Positions 17,511 to 27,372 of a stretch of DNA of 64,000 nucleotides are shown here, in pieces. The translations under genes and the position numbers were made by a program. The DNA is taken from NCBI RefSeq assembly GCF_013376105.1, contig NZ_JAAMFM010000001.1, positions 186,001 through 250,000 of the forward strand. Direction: 5' to 3'. The first letter of the stretch is position 1, and each line of letters starts with the position of its first letter. Below the pieces are notes generated by a model that did not search any database, was not told the origin of the DNA, and was given only the letters and a program-made list of their open reading frames with translations. The DNA is from Arthrobacter wenxiniae (GTDB lineage: Bacteria; Actinomycetota; Actinomycetes; Actinomycetales; Micrococcaceae).

Positions 17511-18257
17511 CTACTCTATTTCGTCGTCGAACGTCACCGCGGCGATGGTGGCCAGGCGGGCCAGTTCGGAGAGCAGCCCGTCCTTGGGGCCCAGGCCCTC
17601 AATCTCCAGCTCGACCTCCACCAGGCGGGCGGATTCGGGCAGCGATTCGGTGTTGAAAAGCCGGCCCATGGTGCCCCCGCCCTCCGGGACCGGGCGGGTG
17701 TTGAAGCCGAGGATCTGGAAGCCCTGCCGCGTGCAGGTCTGCAGGATTTCCCGCAGCGCCCCGGTGCCGTCGACATACTGCACCTGCAGCACATGGTAGC
17801 GGCGGCCAAACAGGCGCCCGCGCTCCAGGACCTTCGAGTAGGCCAGCACGATGAGGAAGTAGGCGGCCGTGACGAACGCCGCATACAGCACCAGCCCGGC
17901 ACCGGCCGCCGCGCCCACCGCCGCCGTGAGCCAGATGGACGACGCCGTGGTCAGCCCGCGGACCTTGTTGCGGCGCACAAACACCAGCCCGGCGCCGATG
18001 AAGCCGATCCCCGAGACAATCTGGGCCGCCACCCGGGACGGGTCCAGGCGGACCAGGTTGATGTCCAGGACGTCGGAAAAGCCGTACTTGCCGACCACCA
18101 CAAACAACGCCGCGCCCAGGCCCACCAGGGCGTGCGTGCGCATCCCGGCCGACTTGTTGTTGACCTGCCGTTCGAGCCCGATCAACGTGGGAAGGACGAC
18201 GGCGGCCGCGAGGCAGAGCAGGATGGCCCACCACGGCGCGTGGGGACTCAGTAGCAT
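17511..18257 (-). CDS. MgtC/SapB-family membrane protein
   Basis: A 248-residue protein with four or five N-terminal membrane segments carrying the MgtC signature (GLERQVNNKSAGMRTHALVG and GIGFIGAGLV) and a C-terminal soluble ACT-like region from about residue 140 (VQYVDGTGALREILQ). Relatives are linked to magnesium limitation and virulence in pathogens; in soil bacteria the role is unclear. The start is ATG 18257, with AAGGAGG just upstream; the TTG further up would include that ribosome site and is rejected. It stands alone between topA and a methyltransferase gene on the same strand. Confidence 0.88.
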   Translation of the reverse strand: MLLSPHAPWWAILLCLAAAVVLPTLIGLERQVNNKSAGMRTHALVGLGAALFVVVGKYGFSDVLDINLVRLDPSRVAAQIVSGIGFIGAGLVFVRRNKVRGLTTASSIWLTAAVGAAAGAGLVLYAAFVTAAYFLIVLAYSKVLERGRLFGRRYHVLQVQYVDGTGALREILQTCTRQGFQILGFNTRPVPEGGGTMGRLFNTESLPESARLVEVELEIEGLGPKDGLLSELARLATIAAVTFDDEIE

Positions 18258-18363
18258 GGTGCCTCCTTGCACTCACAACAACCGCCGGCAGCCCGTTGCC
18301 CCCAACCTACCGCTCGCCCGGGCACGCCGCATCACCTCTGACCGGTCATTCGGGCACGCCGCA

Positions 18364-20037
18364 TCACCCGGCGGGGAGCAGGAAGCCGTCGCGGACCAGG
18401 TTGCGCACGTCGGAGTGCAGGCCCTCGGCAAAGGCCGCGTCGGGCCGTTCCAACAGCGCCGCCAGTGCCCCGATGAGCTGGCCCACGGCCAGCTCGCCGT
18501 CGCTGGCGGAGACGAAGCCGGCCAGTTCCGTGCTGAGCAGGTTGGTGCGGCGCAGCCCCGCGCCCTGGCGGAGCAGGATCACGCCGGGGTGTTCGGCGCC
18601 GGGCTTTTGGTGGCGTTCCTCCGTGACGTCCCCGGCCACCACCAGGTGCTCGCCCAGGATGGACCCGCGGGCGTCCAGCCAGGCCTCCCGGTCCAGCGCG
18701 GCCGCCAGGTGCGGCCCCACGGGCTGCTCAAGCGGATGGAGGATTTCCTCAAAGCGGGCGGAGGTGCCGAACGGTTCCATGTCCCCTGCCGCGTCCCGGT
18801 CCCGGGGCTCCTCCGGCCTGCGCAGCAGGATGTAGCCGAAGCCGACCCCGGAAACGTTGCGCGAGGCGAAGTCGAGCAGGTAGTCCGCGTAGGAGTCGGC
18901 GTAGGCCTTCCGGTCCCTTCCCTGCGAGGCGTCCTGCAGCCAGGTTTCGGCGTAGGCGCCCGGGCTGAGCTGTTCGCGCTGGATGAACCAGGCCTGCACG
19001 CCGTCGGCAACCCACTCCGCGGGGCGGGCCGTCCACGGGGCGCGGGCGCCGGCGTCGGGCCCGTCCACCACCTCCCAGTTGCCCAGCATCTGGGCGATGC
19101 CGCCGGGCGCAAGGACGGCAGGGAGCCCGCGGACCAGGGTCTCCACAATGGCGTCGCCCGGCAGTCCCCCGTCCCGGTAGGTGAACTGGTCGCCGGCGTC
19201 CTCACCCCTGTGCCGGGGCGTGATCACGAACGGCGGGTTGGACACCACCAGGTCAAAGGCCTCCCCTGCCACCGGTTCCAGCAGGCTGCCCAGGCGCAGC
19301 GACACGCGCGCGTCCCTGTTGGCTGGGTCAAGGTCGTCGGGGGCCAGGCCCAGGGCTGCGGCGTTGAGGACCAGGTTGAAGCGGGTGAACGCCAGGGCGC
19401 GGACGGAAATGTCCGTGGCCACCACCGAGCCGGCGTGATGGAGGAGGTGGAACAGCTGGATGCCGCAGCCGGTGCCCAGGTCCAGGGCGCGGCCCACCCC
19501 CTTGCGGATGGTGGCCTGCGCCAGCGTGAGCGACGCCTGGCCGATGCCCAGCACATGGTCGTGACGCAGCACCCCGGGACGCTGGTGGGCGCCGAGGTCG
19601 CTGGCCACCCAGAGGTCGGTGTCGGCGCCGCCGGGGGTTTCGGCGGGCCAGCCATAGGGACGCAGGTCCACTGCGGCACGCAACAGGGCCGGGGACGTGC
19701 CGTCCACGGGCTCCACCAGGCCAAGCCACGCGAGCGCCTCCGTGCCCGTGGCGGGGAGCGCGTCGGCGAGCGCGGACGCGGCGACGGGCTCGGCAAGCAG
19801 CCAGAGCCGGACCACGGTTGCCAGCGGCTCGCTGCACCCTTGCAGTGCCAGCTGGGCGGGGACCACCTGGTCGCGGCCCAACGCCTGGTGGGCTTCCCCG
19901 CCCAGAAGCCGCGCCACGCCATCGACCGTGTAGTCCAGGGCCGCCAGATCGGCTGCGAGGAACGCCAGCAGGGCGGGGTCGTCGCTGCGGGGTGCGCCCG
20001 GGACGGTGGAGAAGGGGCCGGCGGCTGAATCGGTCAT
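18364..20037 (-). CDS. Class I SAM-dependent methyltransferase with N-terminal accessory domain
   Basis: A 557-residue protein. Residues ~1-150 form an accessory domain (DUF7059 type) typical of actinobacterial proteins of this family. The Rossmann methyltransferase core follows, with motif I ALDLGTGCGIQLFHL and the catalytic VVSNPPFVITP. The NPPF motif is found in enzymes that methylate amide or amino nitrogens (HemK/PrmC, RsmC and N6-adenine types), so an RNA or protein target is likely. The C-terminal ~170 residues have no recognisable motif. It is unlinked to restriction genes. The exact substrate cannot be read from the sequence. Confidence 0.85.
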   Translation of the reverse strand: MTDSAAGPFSTVPGAPRSDDPALLAFLAADLAALDYTVDGVARLLGGEAHQALGRDQVVPAQLALQGCSEPLATVVRLWLLAEPVAASALADALPATGTEALAWLGLVEPVDGTSPALLRAAVDLRPYGWPAETPGGADTDLWVASDLGAHQRPGVLRHDHVLGIGQASLTLAQATIRKGVGRALDLGTGCGIQLFHLLHHAGSVVATDISVRALAFTRFNLVLNAAALGLAPDDLDPANRDARVSLRLGSLLEPVAGEAFDLVVSNPPFVITPRHRGEDAGDQFTYRDGGLPGDAIVETLVRGLPAVLAPGGIAQMLGNWEVVDGPDAGARAPWTARPAEWVADGVQAWFIQREQLSPGAYAETWLQDASQGRDRKAYADSYADYLLDFASRNVSGVGFGYILLRRPEEPRDRDAAGDMEPFGTSARFEEILHPLEQPVGPHLAAALDREAWLDARGSILGEHLVVAGDVTEERHQKPGAEHPGVILLRQGAGLRRTNLLSTELAGFVSASDGELAVGQLIGALAALLERPDAAFAEGLHSDVRNLVRDGFLLPAG

Positions 20038-20144
20038 GCCACCAGCCTAACGAGTTGGTGCGCTCGACGGGCTTGGAGGTCCTGGCGGTGACGCCCGCTG
20101 CCGGGGGCCCACGGCGGGTGCCCGGCGCCGGACCTGGCGCCGGA

Positions 20145-21038
20145 CTAGGCTGCGCAGCCCTGGGGGCAGTGGAGCGTTGCAGGGTCGGCTGAGCAGCCGG
20201 CGCAATACAGGTTGAGGTTGCGGCAGCTGGGGTTGGAGCAGTTCTCAAACTTGCTCGTGGGACTCTCGCAGCGGATGCAGCGGCCCACCGTGGCGGCCTC
20301 GTCGCTGAACTCCAGGTGCATGCGCTTGTCGAAGACGTAGAGTGAGCCCTCCCACAGGCCCTGGTCCTTGAAGGTTTCCCCGTAACGGACAATGCCGCCG
20401 TCAATCTGGTAGACCTCCTTGAAGCCTCGGTTCACCATGAGGGAGCTGAGGACCTCGCAGCGGATGCCACCGGTGCAGTAGGTGACGACCGGCTTGTCCT
20501 TGAGCGCGTCGTACTTGCCGGAGTCCAGTTCGGCGATGAAGTCGTGCGTGGTGGCGACGTCGGGGACGATGGCGTTCTTGAACCTGCCGATCCGGGCTTC
20601 AAAGGCGTTGCGGCCGTCAAAGAAGACGACCTCCTCGCCGGCGGACTCCTTGGCGGCCACCAGTTCGTGGAGCTCCTCGGGCTTCAAATGCGTCCCGCCG
20701 CCAATGACGCCGTTTTCATCGACCCTGAGTTCCCCGGGCGCGCCGAAACTGACGATTTCCGCGCGGGCCTTCACGCTGAGGCGGGGGAAGTCGTCGCCGG
20801 TGCCGTCGGACCACTTGACGGCGATGCCCTTGAACCCGGCGTACTCGCGCGTGGTCTTCAGGTACTGCTTGAGGTCCCTGATGTCGCCGCCGACCGTGGC
20901 GTTGATGCCGTCCTTGGAGATGAGGATCCGGCCCCTGAGGCCGAGTTTTTCGCACAGGGCCCGCTGCCAGAGCCGCACCGCCTCCGGATCCGGGACAGGG
21001 GTGAAGCCGTAAAAGAGCACAATTTTGTTCAACGCCAC
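20145..21038 (-). CDS. trhO: tRNA uridine(34) hydroxylase / rhodanese TrhO (YceA family)
   Basis: A 297-residue protein with an N-terminal acylphosphatase-like domain ([14 protein letters not shown]), a central rhodanese domain with active-site cysteine in [15 protein letters not shown], and a cysteine-rich C-terminus ([22 protein letters not shown]) likely to bind zinc. Characterised family members make 5-hydroxyuridine at position 34 of tRNA. The frame is open further upstream, but the family starts at [12 protein letters not shown], so GTG 21038 is chosen. A TACGCT box seven bases before that GTG suggests a leaderless mRNA. It is divergent from the GNAT gene. Confidence 0.9.
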   Translation of the reverse strand: MALNKIVLFYGFTPVPDPEAVRLWQRALCEKLGLRGRILISKDGINATVGGDIRDLKQYLKTTREYAGFKGIAVKWSDGTGDDFPRLSVKARAEIVSFGAPGELRVDENGVIGGGTHLKPEELHELVAAKESAGEEVVFFDGRNAFEARIGRFKNAIVPDVATTHDFIAELDSGKYDALKDKPVVTYCTGGIRCEVLSSLMVNRGFKEVYQIDGGIVRYGETFKDQGLWEGSLYVFDKRMHLEFSDEAATVGRCIRCESPTSKFENCSNPSCRNLNLYCAGCSADPATLHCPQGCAA

Positions 21039-21114
21039 GCTTTTAAGCGTACGGGGTGGCGCCAAACCGGCCATGCCGTCGCCCGTGGGGCGGGCCCCGT
21101 CATAGGCTGGGGGC

Positions 21115-21831
21115 ATGACATCTGGTTCCACGGAACTTGACGGACTGCTGGACGCCTGGTTTACCGGGTGGACGGCGCTCCGCAGCTACCGGACCTCCTT
21201 CGACACGGGCTATCACGGCGCGCTGCGCCTGGACCGAAGCGGTGACTGGGAATACTTCATCTGCGACCCGGCAGCAGCGGACTTTGCCGTCCTCGCCGCC
21301 CACGTGGCACAGGCCGAGAACCGGGCCATGTGCGTGCTGGGCCCGGACATCCACCGCTACGTCAGGCAGGCCCACGCCGCGGGGCTGGGCATGCTCTCGG
21401 CGTCCGAACAAATGATGGCGGTCAGGATGGAAGCCCAGGACAGCCAGGACCCCTTTCTGGGCGACCCCGAACTCACACTGCAGGTAACCCGCATGGGCGG
21501 ACGCCGCGCAGCGTCGGCGTGCCAGGCCCGGCTGTCCGGCACGATTGCCCGGGGCCGCCTGGTGCTGGCCAGCGGCAAGGTGGCCGTCTACGGCGAGTAC
21601 GCCGTCTTTGACCAGATTGAGACCCACCCGGACCACCGCCGCCAGGGGTTCGGGCGGCTGATGATGCAGTCGCTGGCGGCGCATGCCAAGGACTACCCGG
21701 TCACCACGGGCCTGCTGCTGGCCAGTACGGACGGGCAGCGGCTTTACGCCAAGATGGGCTGGCACAGCGTCGGCGCCGTGACGGTGCTGGTGCCGCGGGC
21801 CCGGCTGGAACGGGACATGGCCGGGCTGTAA
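21115..21831 (+). CDS. GNAT-family N-acetyltransferase
   Basis: A 238-residue protein whose C-terminal part has the acetyl-CoA binding motif [21 protein letters not shown] (about 163-182), followed by [12 protein letters not shown], the usual beta5-alpha5 end of the fold. The N-terminal ~110 residues resemble a second, degenerate GNAT unit ([14 protein letters not shown]). The substrate is unknown. The start is ATG 21115, 76 bp from the divergent trhO start. The helicase gene begins about 100 bp downstream on the same strand. Confidence 0.85.
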   Translation: MTSGSTELDGLLDAWFTGWTALRSYRTSFDTGYHGALRLDRSGDWEYFICDPAAADFAVLAAHVAQAENRAMCVLGPDIHRYVRQAHAAGLGMLSASEQMMAVRMEAQDSQDPFLGDPELTLQVTRMGGRRAASACQARLSGTIARGRLVLASGKVAVYGEYAVFDQIETHPDHRRQGFGRLMMQSLAAHAKDYPVTTGLLLASTDGQRLYAKMGWHSVGAVTVLVPRARLERDMAGL

Positions 21832-21929
21832 GCCCGGCGCGCCCGCGGCGGTCAGTCCGCTTGTTCCCGCAGTGCCTCCCGCGCCCGCCGGGTGGTTCCT
21901 GCGCCGCCCGGCGGTGGCACAATGATGGG

Positions 21930-24257
21930 GTGCCTGCCAACGATTCCCTCATCTCCCTTCTGGGCGGGGGTGAAAGTCCCGCCCAGCTGCAGCATGTCCA
22001 CCACATTCCGGCACGGCAGGCCGTGTCCGTGGCCTGGCCGCGGTGGGTGCACCCGGACATCGTGCAGGCGTATGGCGTGCTTGGCGTCGACTCCCCCTGG
22101 CTGCACCAGCTCGCCGGGGCCGAGGCCGCACATGGCGGCGAACACGTGGTGGTGGCCACCGGCACCGCCTCGGGCAAGTCGCTCGCCTACCAGCTGCCGG
22201 CGGTCGACGCCGTCCACCGGGCCGAGCTTAAGGTCCTGGACAACCCCGGCAAGCTGGACCACGACGGCGCCGTGGCCCTCTACCTCTCCCCCACCAAGGC
22301 CCTGGCCGCCGACCAGCTCGCCGCCCTGGCCTCACTCCACCTGCCGACCCTGCGCCCAGCCACCTACGACGGCGACACCGCCCCGGCCGACCGCCGCTGG
22401 ATTCGCGACCACGCCAACTTTGTCCTGGCCAACCCGGACATGCTGCACTTTGGCGTGCTGCCCAACCACACGTGGTGGGCCAGGTTCTTCCGGCGCCTGA
22501 AGTATGTGGTCGTCGACGAGGCCCACAGCTACCGCGGCGTTTTTGGATCGCATGTGGCGGTGCTGTTGCGCCGGCTGCGCCGCATCTGCGCCCACTACGG
22601 GGCGGACCCCGTCTTCATCGGCGCATCCGCGACGTCGTCGGACCCGGGCAATTCTTTTTCCCGGCTGATCGGCGCAGCCGTCACCGCCGTGACCGAGGAC
22701 TCCTCCCCGCATGGTGCCACGACAGTGGCCTTCTGGGAACCCGAGCTCACCGAGTTCAAGGGTGAAAACGGCGCCAAGACCCGGCGCACCGCCATTGCGG
22801 AAACCTCCGACCTCCTCGCCAACCTGGTCTCAGCCCGGGTACGCACCATCGCGTTCATCAAGTCCCGGCGCGGTGCCGAGACCATTGCCAGCGTCACCAG
22901 GCGCCTGTTGGACAACGTGGACCCTAGCCTGCCCGGCCGCGTGGCCGCCTACCGTTCCGGATACCTCCCGGAAGAGCGGCGCGCCCTGGAAAGGGCGCTG
23001 CGCTCCGGGGAGCTGCTCGGCGTCTCCAGCACCTCCGCCCTGGAATTGGGCATCGACATCTCCGGCCTGGACGCCGTGCTGGTGGCCGGCTGGCCCGGAA
23101 CCCGCGCATCCCTGTTCCAGCAGATCGGCCGGGCCGGCCGTGCGGGACAGGACGCGCTCGCCGCGTTCGTGGCCAGCGACGACCCGCTGGACACGTACCT
23201 GGTCCACCATCCCGAGGCCATCTTTGACGTGCCCGTGGAAGCCACGGTGTTCGACCCCTCGAATCCGTATGTGCTCGGCCCCCACCTGTGCGCCGCCGCA
23301 GCCGAACTTCCCCTCACCCACGCGGACCTGACCCTGTTTCCGGACAACGCCGCGAAGCTGTTGGACCAGCTGGTTGCCGACGGCTACCTGCGCAGGCGCC
23401 CGGCCGGCTGGTTCTGGACGCATCCGCAAAGCGCCGCGGCCATGGTCAACCTGCGCGCCGACGGCGGCGGGCCCATCAACATCATCGATGCCGACACAGG
23501 GGCCCTGCTGGGCACCATGGACTCTCCCCAGTCGCACTATCAGGCCCACCAGGGGGCCGTGTACGTGCACCAGGGCGAACCGTACGTGGTCCTGGAGCTG
23601 AACGAACAGGACCATTGCGCCCTGGTCCGCCGCGGCAACCCCGACTACTACACAACTGCCCGCGACGTCACCCAGATTGCCGTGCTGGAGTCCGAGCGGC
23701 ACGAGGTGTGGGGTCCGGTTGAAATGCACTTTGGCGAGGTGCAGGTGACCACCCAGGTGGTGTCGTTCCAGCGCAAGGCCTTCATCTCCAACGAGGTTTT
23801 GGGTGAGGAACCGCTGGAGCTGGGCGCCAGGGACCTGTTCACGAAGGCCGTGTGGTTCACCATGGACACCCGCACCCTCGTGGACGGCGGCCTGGTGGAG
23901 CCCCAATTTCCCGGGGCCCTGCACGCCGCCGAACACGCTGCCATTGGCCTCCTTCCCCTGGTGGCCTCCAGCGACCGGTGGGACGTGGGCGGCGTCTCCA
24001 CCGCACTCCACGCCGACACAGGCCAGCCCACCATCTTTGTCTATGACGGCCACCCGGGCGGCGCCGGATTCGCCGAGCGCGGCTTTGCCATGGCCCGTGT
24101 CTGGCTGGCGGCAACCCGCGACGCGATCAGCGCCTGCGAATGCGATTCCGGCTGCCCGTCCTGTGTGCAGTCCCCCAAGTGCGGCAACAAGAACAACCCG
24201 CTGGACAAGGCCGGGGCAGTCTCCCTCCTGAATACCCTGCTCAAGCACGCGGGCTGA
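21930..24257 (+). CDS. DEAH-box helicase with DUF1998, MrfA-like (helicase/secretion neighbourhood)
   Basis: A ~775-residue superfamily 2 helicase. Walker A is VATGTASGKSLAYQLP (about residue 75-90), Walker B is VVDEAHSYRG (about 195), and the C-terminal helicase domain carries LELGIDISGLD and QIGRAGRAGQ. The DUF1998 end has four cysteines in CECDSGCPSCVQSPKCG, a metal-binding site. Bacillus MrfA of this family repairs mitomycin C adducts. The gene is a hallmark neighbour of the Tad-like cluster that converges on it (4-bp gap), as with Rv3649 and Rv3654c-Rv3660c. GTG 21930 is chosen: a CACAAT box 6 nt upstream suggests a leaderless transcript. Confidence 0.93.
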   Translation: MPANDSLISLLGGGESPAQLQHVHHIPARQAVSVAWPRWVHPDIVQAYGVLGVDSPWLHQLAGAEAAHGGEHVVVATGTASGKSLAYQLPAVDAVHRAELKVLDNPGKLDHDGAVALYLSPTKALAADQLAALASLHLPTLRPATYDGDTAPADRRWIRDHANFVLANPDMLHFGVLPNHTWWARFFRRLKYVVVDEAHSYRGVFGSHVAVLLRRLRRICAHYGADPVFIGASATSSDPGNSFSRLIGAAVTAVTEDSSPHGATTVAFWEPELTEFKGENGAKTRRTAIAETSDLLANLVSARVRTIAFIKSRRGAETIASVTRRLLDNVDPSLPGRVAAYRSGYLPEERRALERALRSGELLGVSSTSALELGIDISGLDAVLVAGWPGTRASLFQQIGRAGRAGQDALAAFVASDDPLDTYLVHHPEAIFDVPVEATVFDPSNPYVLGPHLCAAAAELPLTHADLTLFPDNAAKLLDQLVADGYLRRRPAGWFWTHPQSAAAMVNLRADGGGPINIIDADTGALLGTMDSPQSHYQAHQGAVYVHQGEPYVVLELNEQDHCALVRRGNPDYYTTARDVTQIAVLESERHEVWGPVEMHFGEVQVTTQVVSFQRKAFISNEVLGEEPLELGARDLFTKAVWFTMDTRTLVDGGLVEPQFPGALHAAEHAAIGLLPLVASSDRWDVGGVSTALHADTGQPTIFVYDGHPGGAGFAERGFAMARVWLAATRDAISACECDSGCPSCVQSPKCGNKNNPLDKAGAVSLLNTLLKHAG

Positions 24258-24260
24258 CCG

Positions 24261-24632
24261 CTACGGTCCCGGCGGCGGACCTGCCCGTGCCAGTCCGTGG
24301 GCGGGCCACGGCAGCGGGGTCCGCACCGACACTTCGACCTGCACGGTGTCCGCCCAAGGGCCCAGCACTTGGCAGGAGGTCAGTGCGGCCTCATGCCTCG
24401 CGGCCAGATCAGCGGCGACCTGGCAGGGGTCACCGTCCGCCAGGCCGCGGGCTGCGTCGGCGGCCCCGAGCGCGGCAAGGTCTGCCGCCGTGGCGGCCCT
24501 TGACGCGGCGGCCGCGGCCTGGCCCAGGCCCAGCACCCCGCCCAACAGCAGCAGCAGGGCCATGGCCAGCCCGGCCGCCACCACCGTCCCGGCACCCCGC
24601 TCATGGGCCGGCCCGCGGCCCCGTTCAGACAT
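24261..24632 (-). CDS. TadE/TadG-like secreted or pilin-like protein (Rv3654c type)
   Basis: A 123-residue protein that starts with a short charged segment ending HERGAGTVVAAG and then a single hydrophobic helix (LAMALLLLLGGVLGLGQ). This GxGT-helix arrangement is that of minor pilin-like proteins processed by a prepilin peptidase. The rest is Ala-rich with one Cys pair. The frame continues upstream, but ATG 24632 is chosen because it overlaps the end of the preceding TadE gene by 8 bp and gives the family length. It is the last gene of the seven-gene cluster transcribed from about 29.9 kb. Confidence 0.8.
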   Translation of the reverse strand: MSERGRGPAHERGAGTVVAAGLAMALLLLLGGVLGLGQAAAAASRAATAADLAALGAADAARGLADGDPCQVAADLAARHEAALTSCQVLGPWADTVQVEVSVRTPLPWPAHGLARAGPPPGP

Positions 24633-25365
24633 GGCCTGGACCCCCGGGGCACCAGGCTTGCCCGGCCACACGCCCGCCCACGCCTTGTCCAAGCTGCACC
24701 ATGACTGAGCGGCCTTCCGGGGCCAGGGGAACGTGCACCCACCGCCACAGGGCGGACTTGCGCGGCGGCATTCCCTGCCCCGCGCCTGCGGCCGGGGGTG
24801 CCGCCACCTTCTTCCGGCCCGGGCCTGGACCTGCGGCGCCCGGCCGGCCCGTGCCACCGGGTGCCGAGGCAGAGGCGTTACTTTCCAGGCGCGCCGAGGC
24901 CCTGGCCGTCTGTTGCCAGGGCATCATCGCGGCCAGCGGGCCCGACATCCTGCCGGTGAACGTCACCGTCGCATAGCCGCCGTCCAGGTCAACCGTGACG
25001 GTGCCCACCCCACCCGTCACCCTTCGGGCGATGTCCTGCGCCTGGGCGGCGGATTCGCCCCGGGCCAGCGAGCGGGCTCCCGCCCGGGCGCCTTCCTCCA
25101 GCCGCAGCTGCAGGATGCCAGCCCCGGCGCCGAGGAGCAGCAATGCCAGCAAGGCGGTGACGGCCGGCAGGACGACGGCAAATTCGGCGGTGACAGACCC
25201 CCTCGGGCCGGCGCCAGGCAGTCCGCGTCCATGGCCGCATGCGGTCCCCGGGGAAGGGCGTCGGGCGCGGGCATGTGCCTGCGCCTCCCCCGGCGGCGGC
25301 GTGTCCTGGCGCACCCGCCTCATGTCCACCGCCTTCGTCCGGACACCGGCCGTCATCGTCCTCAT
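24625..25365 (-). CDS. TadE-family pilus assembly protein (Rv3655c type)
   Basis: A protein of up to 246 residues. The conserved part is GSVTAEFAVVLPAVTALLALLL near residue 56, the TadE signature with Glu at position 5 after the expected cleavage site, followed by a pseudopilin helix and a small C-terminal domain. The N-terminal ~50 residues are unconserved Pro/Arg-rich; ATG 25323 (MRRVRQDT) is a possible alternative start with GAAGG upstream. The C-terminal ~80 residues (PGPGRKKVAAPPAAG onward) are longer than in typical family members. It lies 15 bp after the DUF4244 gene and overlaps the next gene. Confidence 0.8.
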   Translation of the reverse strand: MRTMTAGVRTKAVDMRRVRQDTPPPGEAQAHARARRPSPGTACGHGRGLPGAGPRGSVTAEFAVVLPAVTALLALLLLGAGAGILQLRLEEGARAGARSLARGESAAQAQDIARRVTGGVGTVTVDLDGGYATVTFTGRMSGPLAAMMPWQQTARASARLESNASASAPGGTGRPGAAGPGPGRKKVAAPPAAGAGQGMPPRKSALWRWVHVPLAPEGRSVMVQLGQGVGGRVAGQAWCPGGPGHV

Positions 25366-25380
25366 GCCTGTTCGTGCGGG

Positions 25381-25662
25381 TCAGAAGCTCAGCGCCGTGC
25401 GGATGATGTTCAGCAGGAACCCGCGCACCTCGTCGCTCTTGAGAATGACGACCAACAGCCCGGCAAACCCTACGGCGGCCAGCGTGGCAATGGCGTATTC
25501 GGCCGTCGCCATGCCGGCCTGCGGCCCGGGCCGGCGCACCCGCGGAGGGTTTGCCACCGGAACCCCCTTGCTGGCCCCCGGGAAGATTTCGCGGACGTTG
25601 GCGGCGTGGGGCGCGGGAACGCCTGGGGCGGCTGCCGCCGCGTGAAGATCGGTCCTGTACAT
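25381..25662 (-). CDS. DUF4244 Flp-pilin-like small protein (Rv3656c type)
   Basis: A 93-residue protein with a Flp-pilin-like core: PQAGMATAEYAIATLAAVGF at residues 47-66, i.e. a Gly-Met cleavage context, the conserved Glu at position 5 after it, and a ~22-residue hydrophobic helix to ILKSDE. This should be the major subunit of the cluster, cleaved and assembled or secreted by the Tad ATPase and membrane proteins. The N-terminal 46 residues are a long leader for a pilin. About 205 bp separate it from the tadC gene upstream, so it may have its own promoter and higher expression. Confidence 0.85.
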   Translation of the reverse strand: MYRTDLHAAAAAPGVPAPHAANVREIFPGASKGVPVANPPRVRRPGPQAGMATAEYAIATLAAVGFAGLLVVILKSDEVRGFLLNIIRTALSF

Positions 25663-25867
25663 CTTGGGCTCCTCGGTGTGTCGTTGCTTGTCAGACGCGG
25701 CCGTTGCCGGCGCCCTCCGGGCCGCCGGGGCGACACCTGTTGTCCACCTTTCCCTGCCTCCGGCCGACGCGAAAGCCCCCTCCGCGCCGTCGTGGACTGG
25801 CCGCGGGGCAGCCTCCCCTGTGGAGGGAGAAATGGGCCAATTGAACGGCGGATCCCGTGGCCCGCCC

Positions 25868-26488
25868 CTAAAGGGACGGGATCATGGCGACCACCACGGG
25901 CACAATTCCAAGGCAGATGAAGGCCGGCAGGGAGCACAGGCCCAACGGCACCACGAGCCTTACGCCCAGTGCCGCGGCCTTCTTCTCGGCGTCCCGTTGG
26001 GCCTGCCTCCGGCGCTGCGCGGCCGCGGCGTACAGCAGCGGGGCCGCGGGCGCCCCCGTCAAGGCCGCAAAGCTCAGGGCGGAATGCAGTTGACCCACCG
26101 CTCCCCTGTCGCTCATTCCCTGCCACGAGTGTTCCCAGGAAGCCCCGATTTGGAGTCCGGCCACCACCTGGGAAAGTTCCGTGCGAATCCGTGCCGTGGA
26201 CACCCCCGCCACCAGCTTCAACGCCCACGGAATGGCCAGGCCGGCGTCCAGGGCCGCGCCCAGCAGTTCCAACAGGAGCGGAACATCCGCGATCCCGCCA
26301 GCTGCCTCGGTGGGGCCGCGCCAGCCAAATGCGGGGAATGCGGCCCCCGCCCGTCGGTCGTCTTCCCCCGCGCGGAACCGCGCCGCAGCGGAGCCGGCCG
26401 TGCCACCGGACCAACGCGGCGCTGCATCGGCATGCAGGAGGCACCCTGCCGCCAGCGCCAGCATGATGAAAACCCCCAGTGCGGCCAT
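25868..26488 (-). CDS. tadC: Type II secretion system F / TadC-like membrane protein
   Basis: A 206-residue membrane protein of the GspF/TadC family. An N-terminal membrane helix (ALGVFIMLALAAGCLL) is followed by a cytosolic helical domain (VPLLLELLGAALDAGLAIPWAL and SALSFAALTGAPAAPLL) and two C-terminal membrane segments (LVVPLGLCSLPAFICLGIVPVVV). It pairs with the upstream TadB-like protein to form the inner-membrane platform of the Tad machine. The ATG overlaps the tadB stop by one base, so the two are translationally coupled. Confidence 0.85.
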   Translation of the reverse strand: MAALGVFIMLALAAGCLLHADAAPRWSGGTAGSAAARFRAGEDDRRAGAAFPAFGWRGPTEAAGGIADVPLLLELLGAALDAGLAIPWALKLVAGVSTARIRTELSQVVAGLQIGASWEHSWQGMSDRGAVGQLHSALSFAALTGAPAAPLLYAAAAQRRRQAQRDAEKKAAALGVRLVVPLGLCSLPAFICLGIVPVVVAMIPSL

Positions 26489-27372
26489 TACCGGCCACTT
26501 CCCGGAGCTGGGCGCGCGGCCGCACTAATCAGGTGGTGCGACCACCACCGCCCCGCGGCCACGAGGGCCAAACCGGTTCCCAGGCATGCCCAGCCAAAAG
26601 GTCCGCCCAACAAGACCCCGAGCGGGTCCACTCCCATGGCCATGCCCAGTCCAAGCCCCACGAACGGCAGCCAGGCCAGCAGCCGGACCGTTGCGCGGGG
26701 ACCGGCCAACGCGGTTTTCCGCAGTTCGGCCGTGTCCTCCTCCGTTTCCAGGCGGTCCGCCAGCCGTGCCAGCACGGCGGCCACGGGTGCGCCGCTGACC
26801 TCGCACACTTCAAGGCAGGCGGCAAGTTCCAGCCACACCTGCCGCTGCTCCTGCGGAAGTCCGCCGGCACCCCGGCGGCCTCCCCCGGTCTCCGGCCGTC
26901 CGGCGCCCTTCCAGCAGGCGGACCTCACCGCTTCCGCCGTGGGCAGGCCCAGGGCGCTCGCGCGCTCCACGGCCCGGATGAGGGCAATGGCCGGATGCCT
27001 TTCCAACTCGTCCCCCGGCGTGGCGGGTGGTCCCGGGACCAGCCGGGCAAAGTACCTGTGGCCCTCCCCGCCGGGCCTGCGGCGGGCCGACATCAGCTCG
27101 GCGGCAAGGACATCGGCGAGCGCCGCCCACAGCACCGGCCCGTTCCGGCCCGAGGTGAGCAGGGCCGCCAGCTGCCGGGCCAGGCGGGGCATCGATATCT
27201 CCTGGCCGCCCCGGCGGACACTCCCCGGCGCGCCAAACGCTGCCCTACCCGGCAGGGGGCCGGCGTCCCGCCGGGACCCGGAACCACCCGCCACGCCGGG
27301 CCAGCGGCGCCGTCGAACGGAAAACAACAGGCAGGCGGCCACCGTGAACACGAACACCATCATGACGGCCAT
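26488..27372 (-). CDS. tadB: Type II secretion system F / TadB-like membrane protein
   Basis: A 294-residue membrane platform protein. It has an N-terminal helix (MMVFVFTVAACLLF), a GspF-like cytosolic domain (LARQLAALLTSGRNG, VWLELAACLEVCEVSGAPVA) and two C-terminal membrane segments (LLAWLPFVGLGLGMAMGV and GWACLGTGLALVAAG). The middle contains a Gly/Arg-rich loop. It overlaps tadA by 13 bp and tadC by one base, typical of a single coupled operon. Family partners: TadA drives it, TadC pairs with it. Confidence 0.85.
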   Translation of the reverse strand: MAVMMVFVFTVAACLLFSVRRRRWPGVAGGSGSRRDAGPLPGRAAFGAPGSVRRGGQEISMPRLARQLAALLTSGRNGPVLWAALADVLAAELMSARRRPGGEGHRYFARLVPGPPATPGDELERHPAIALIRAVERASALGLPTAEAVRSACWKGAGRPETGGGRRGAGGLPQEQRQVWLELAACLEVCEVSGAPVAAVLARLADRLETEEDTAELRKTALAGPRATVRLLAWLPFVGLGLGMAMGVDPLGVLLGGPFGWACLGTGLALVAAGRWWSHHLISAAARPAPGSGR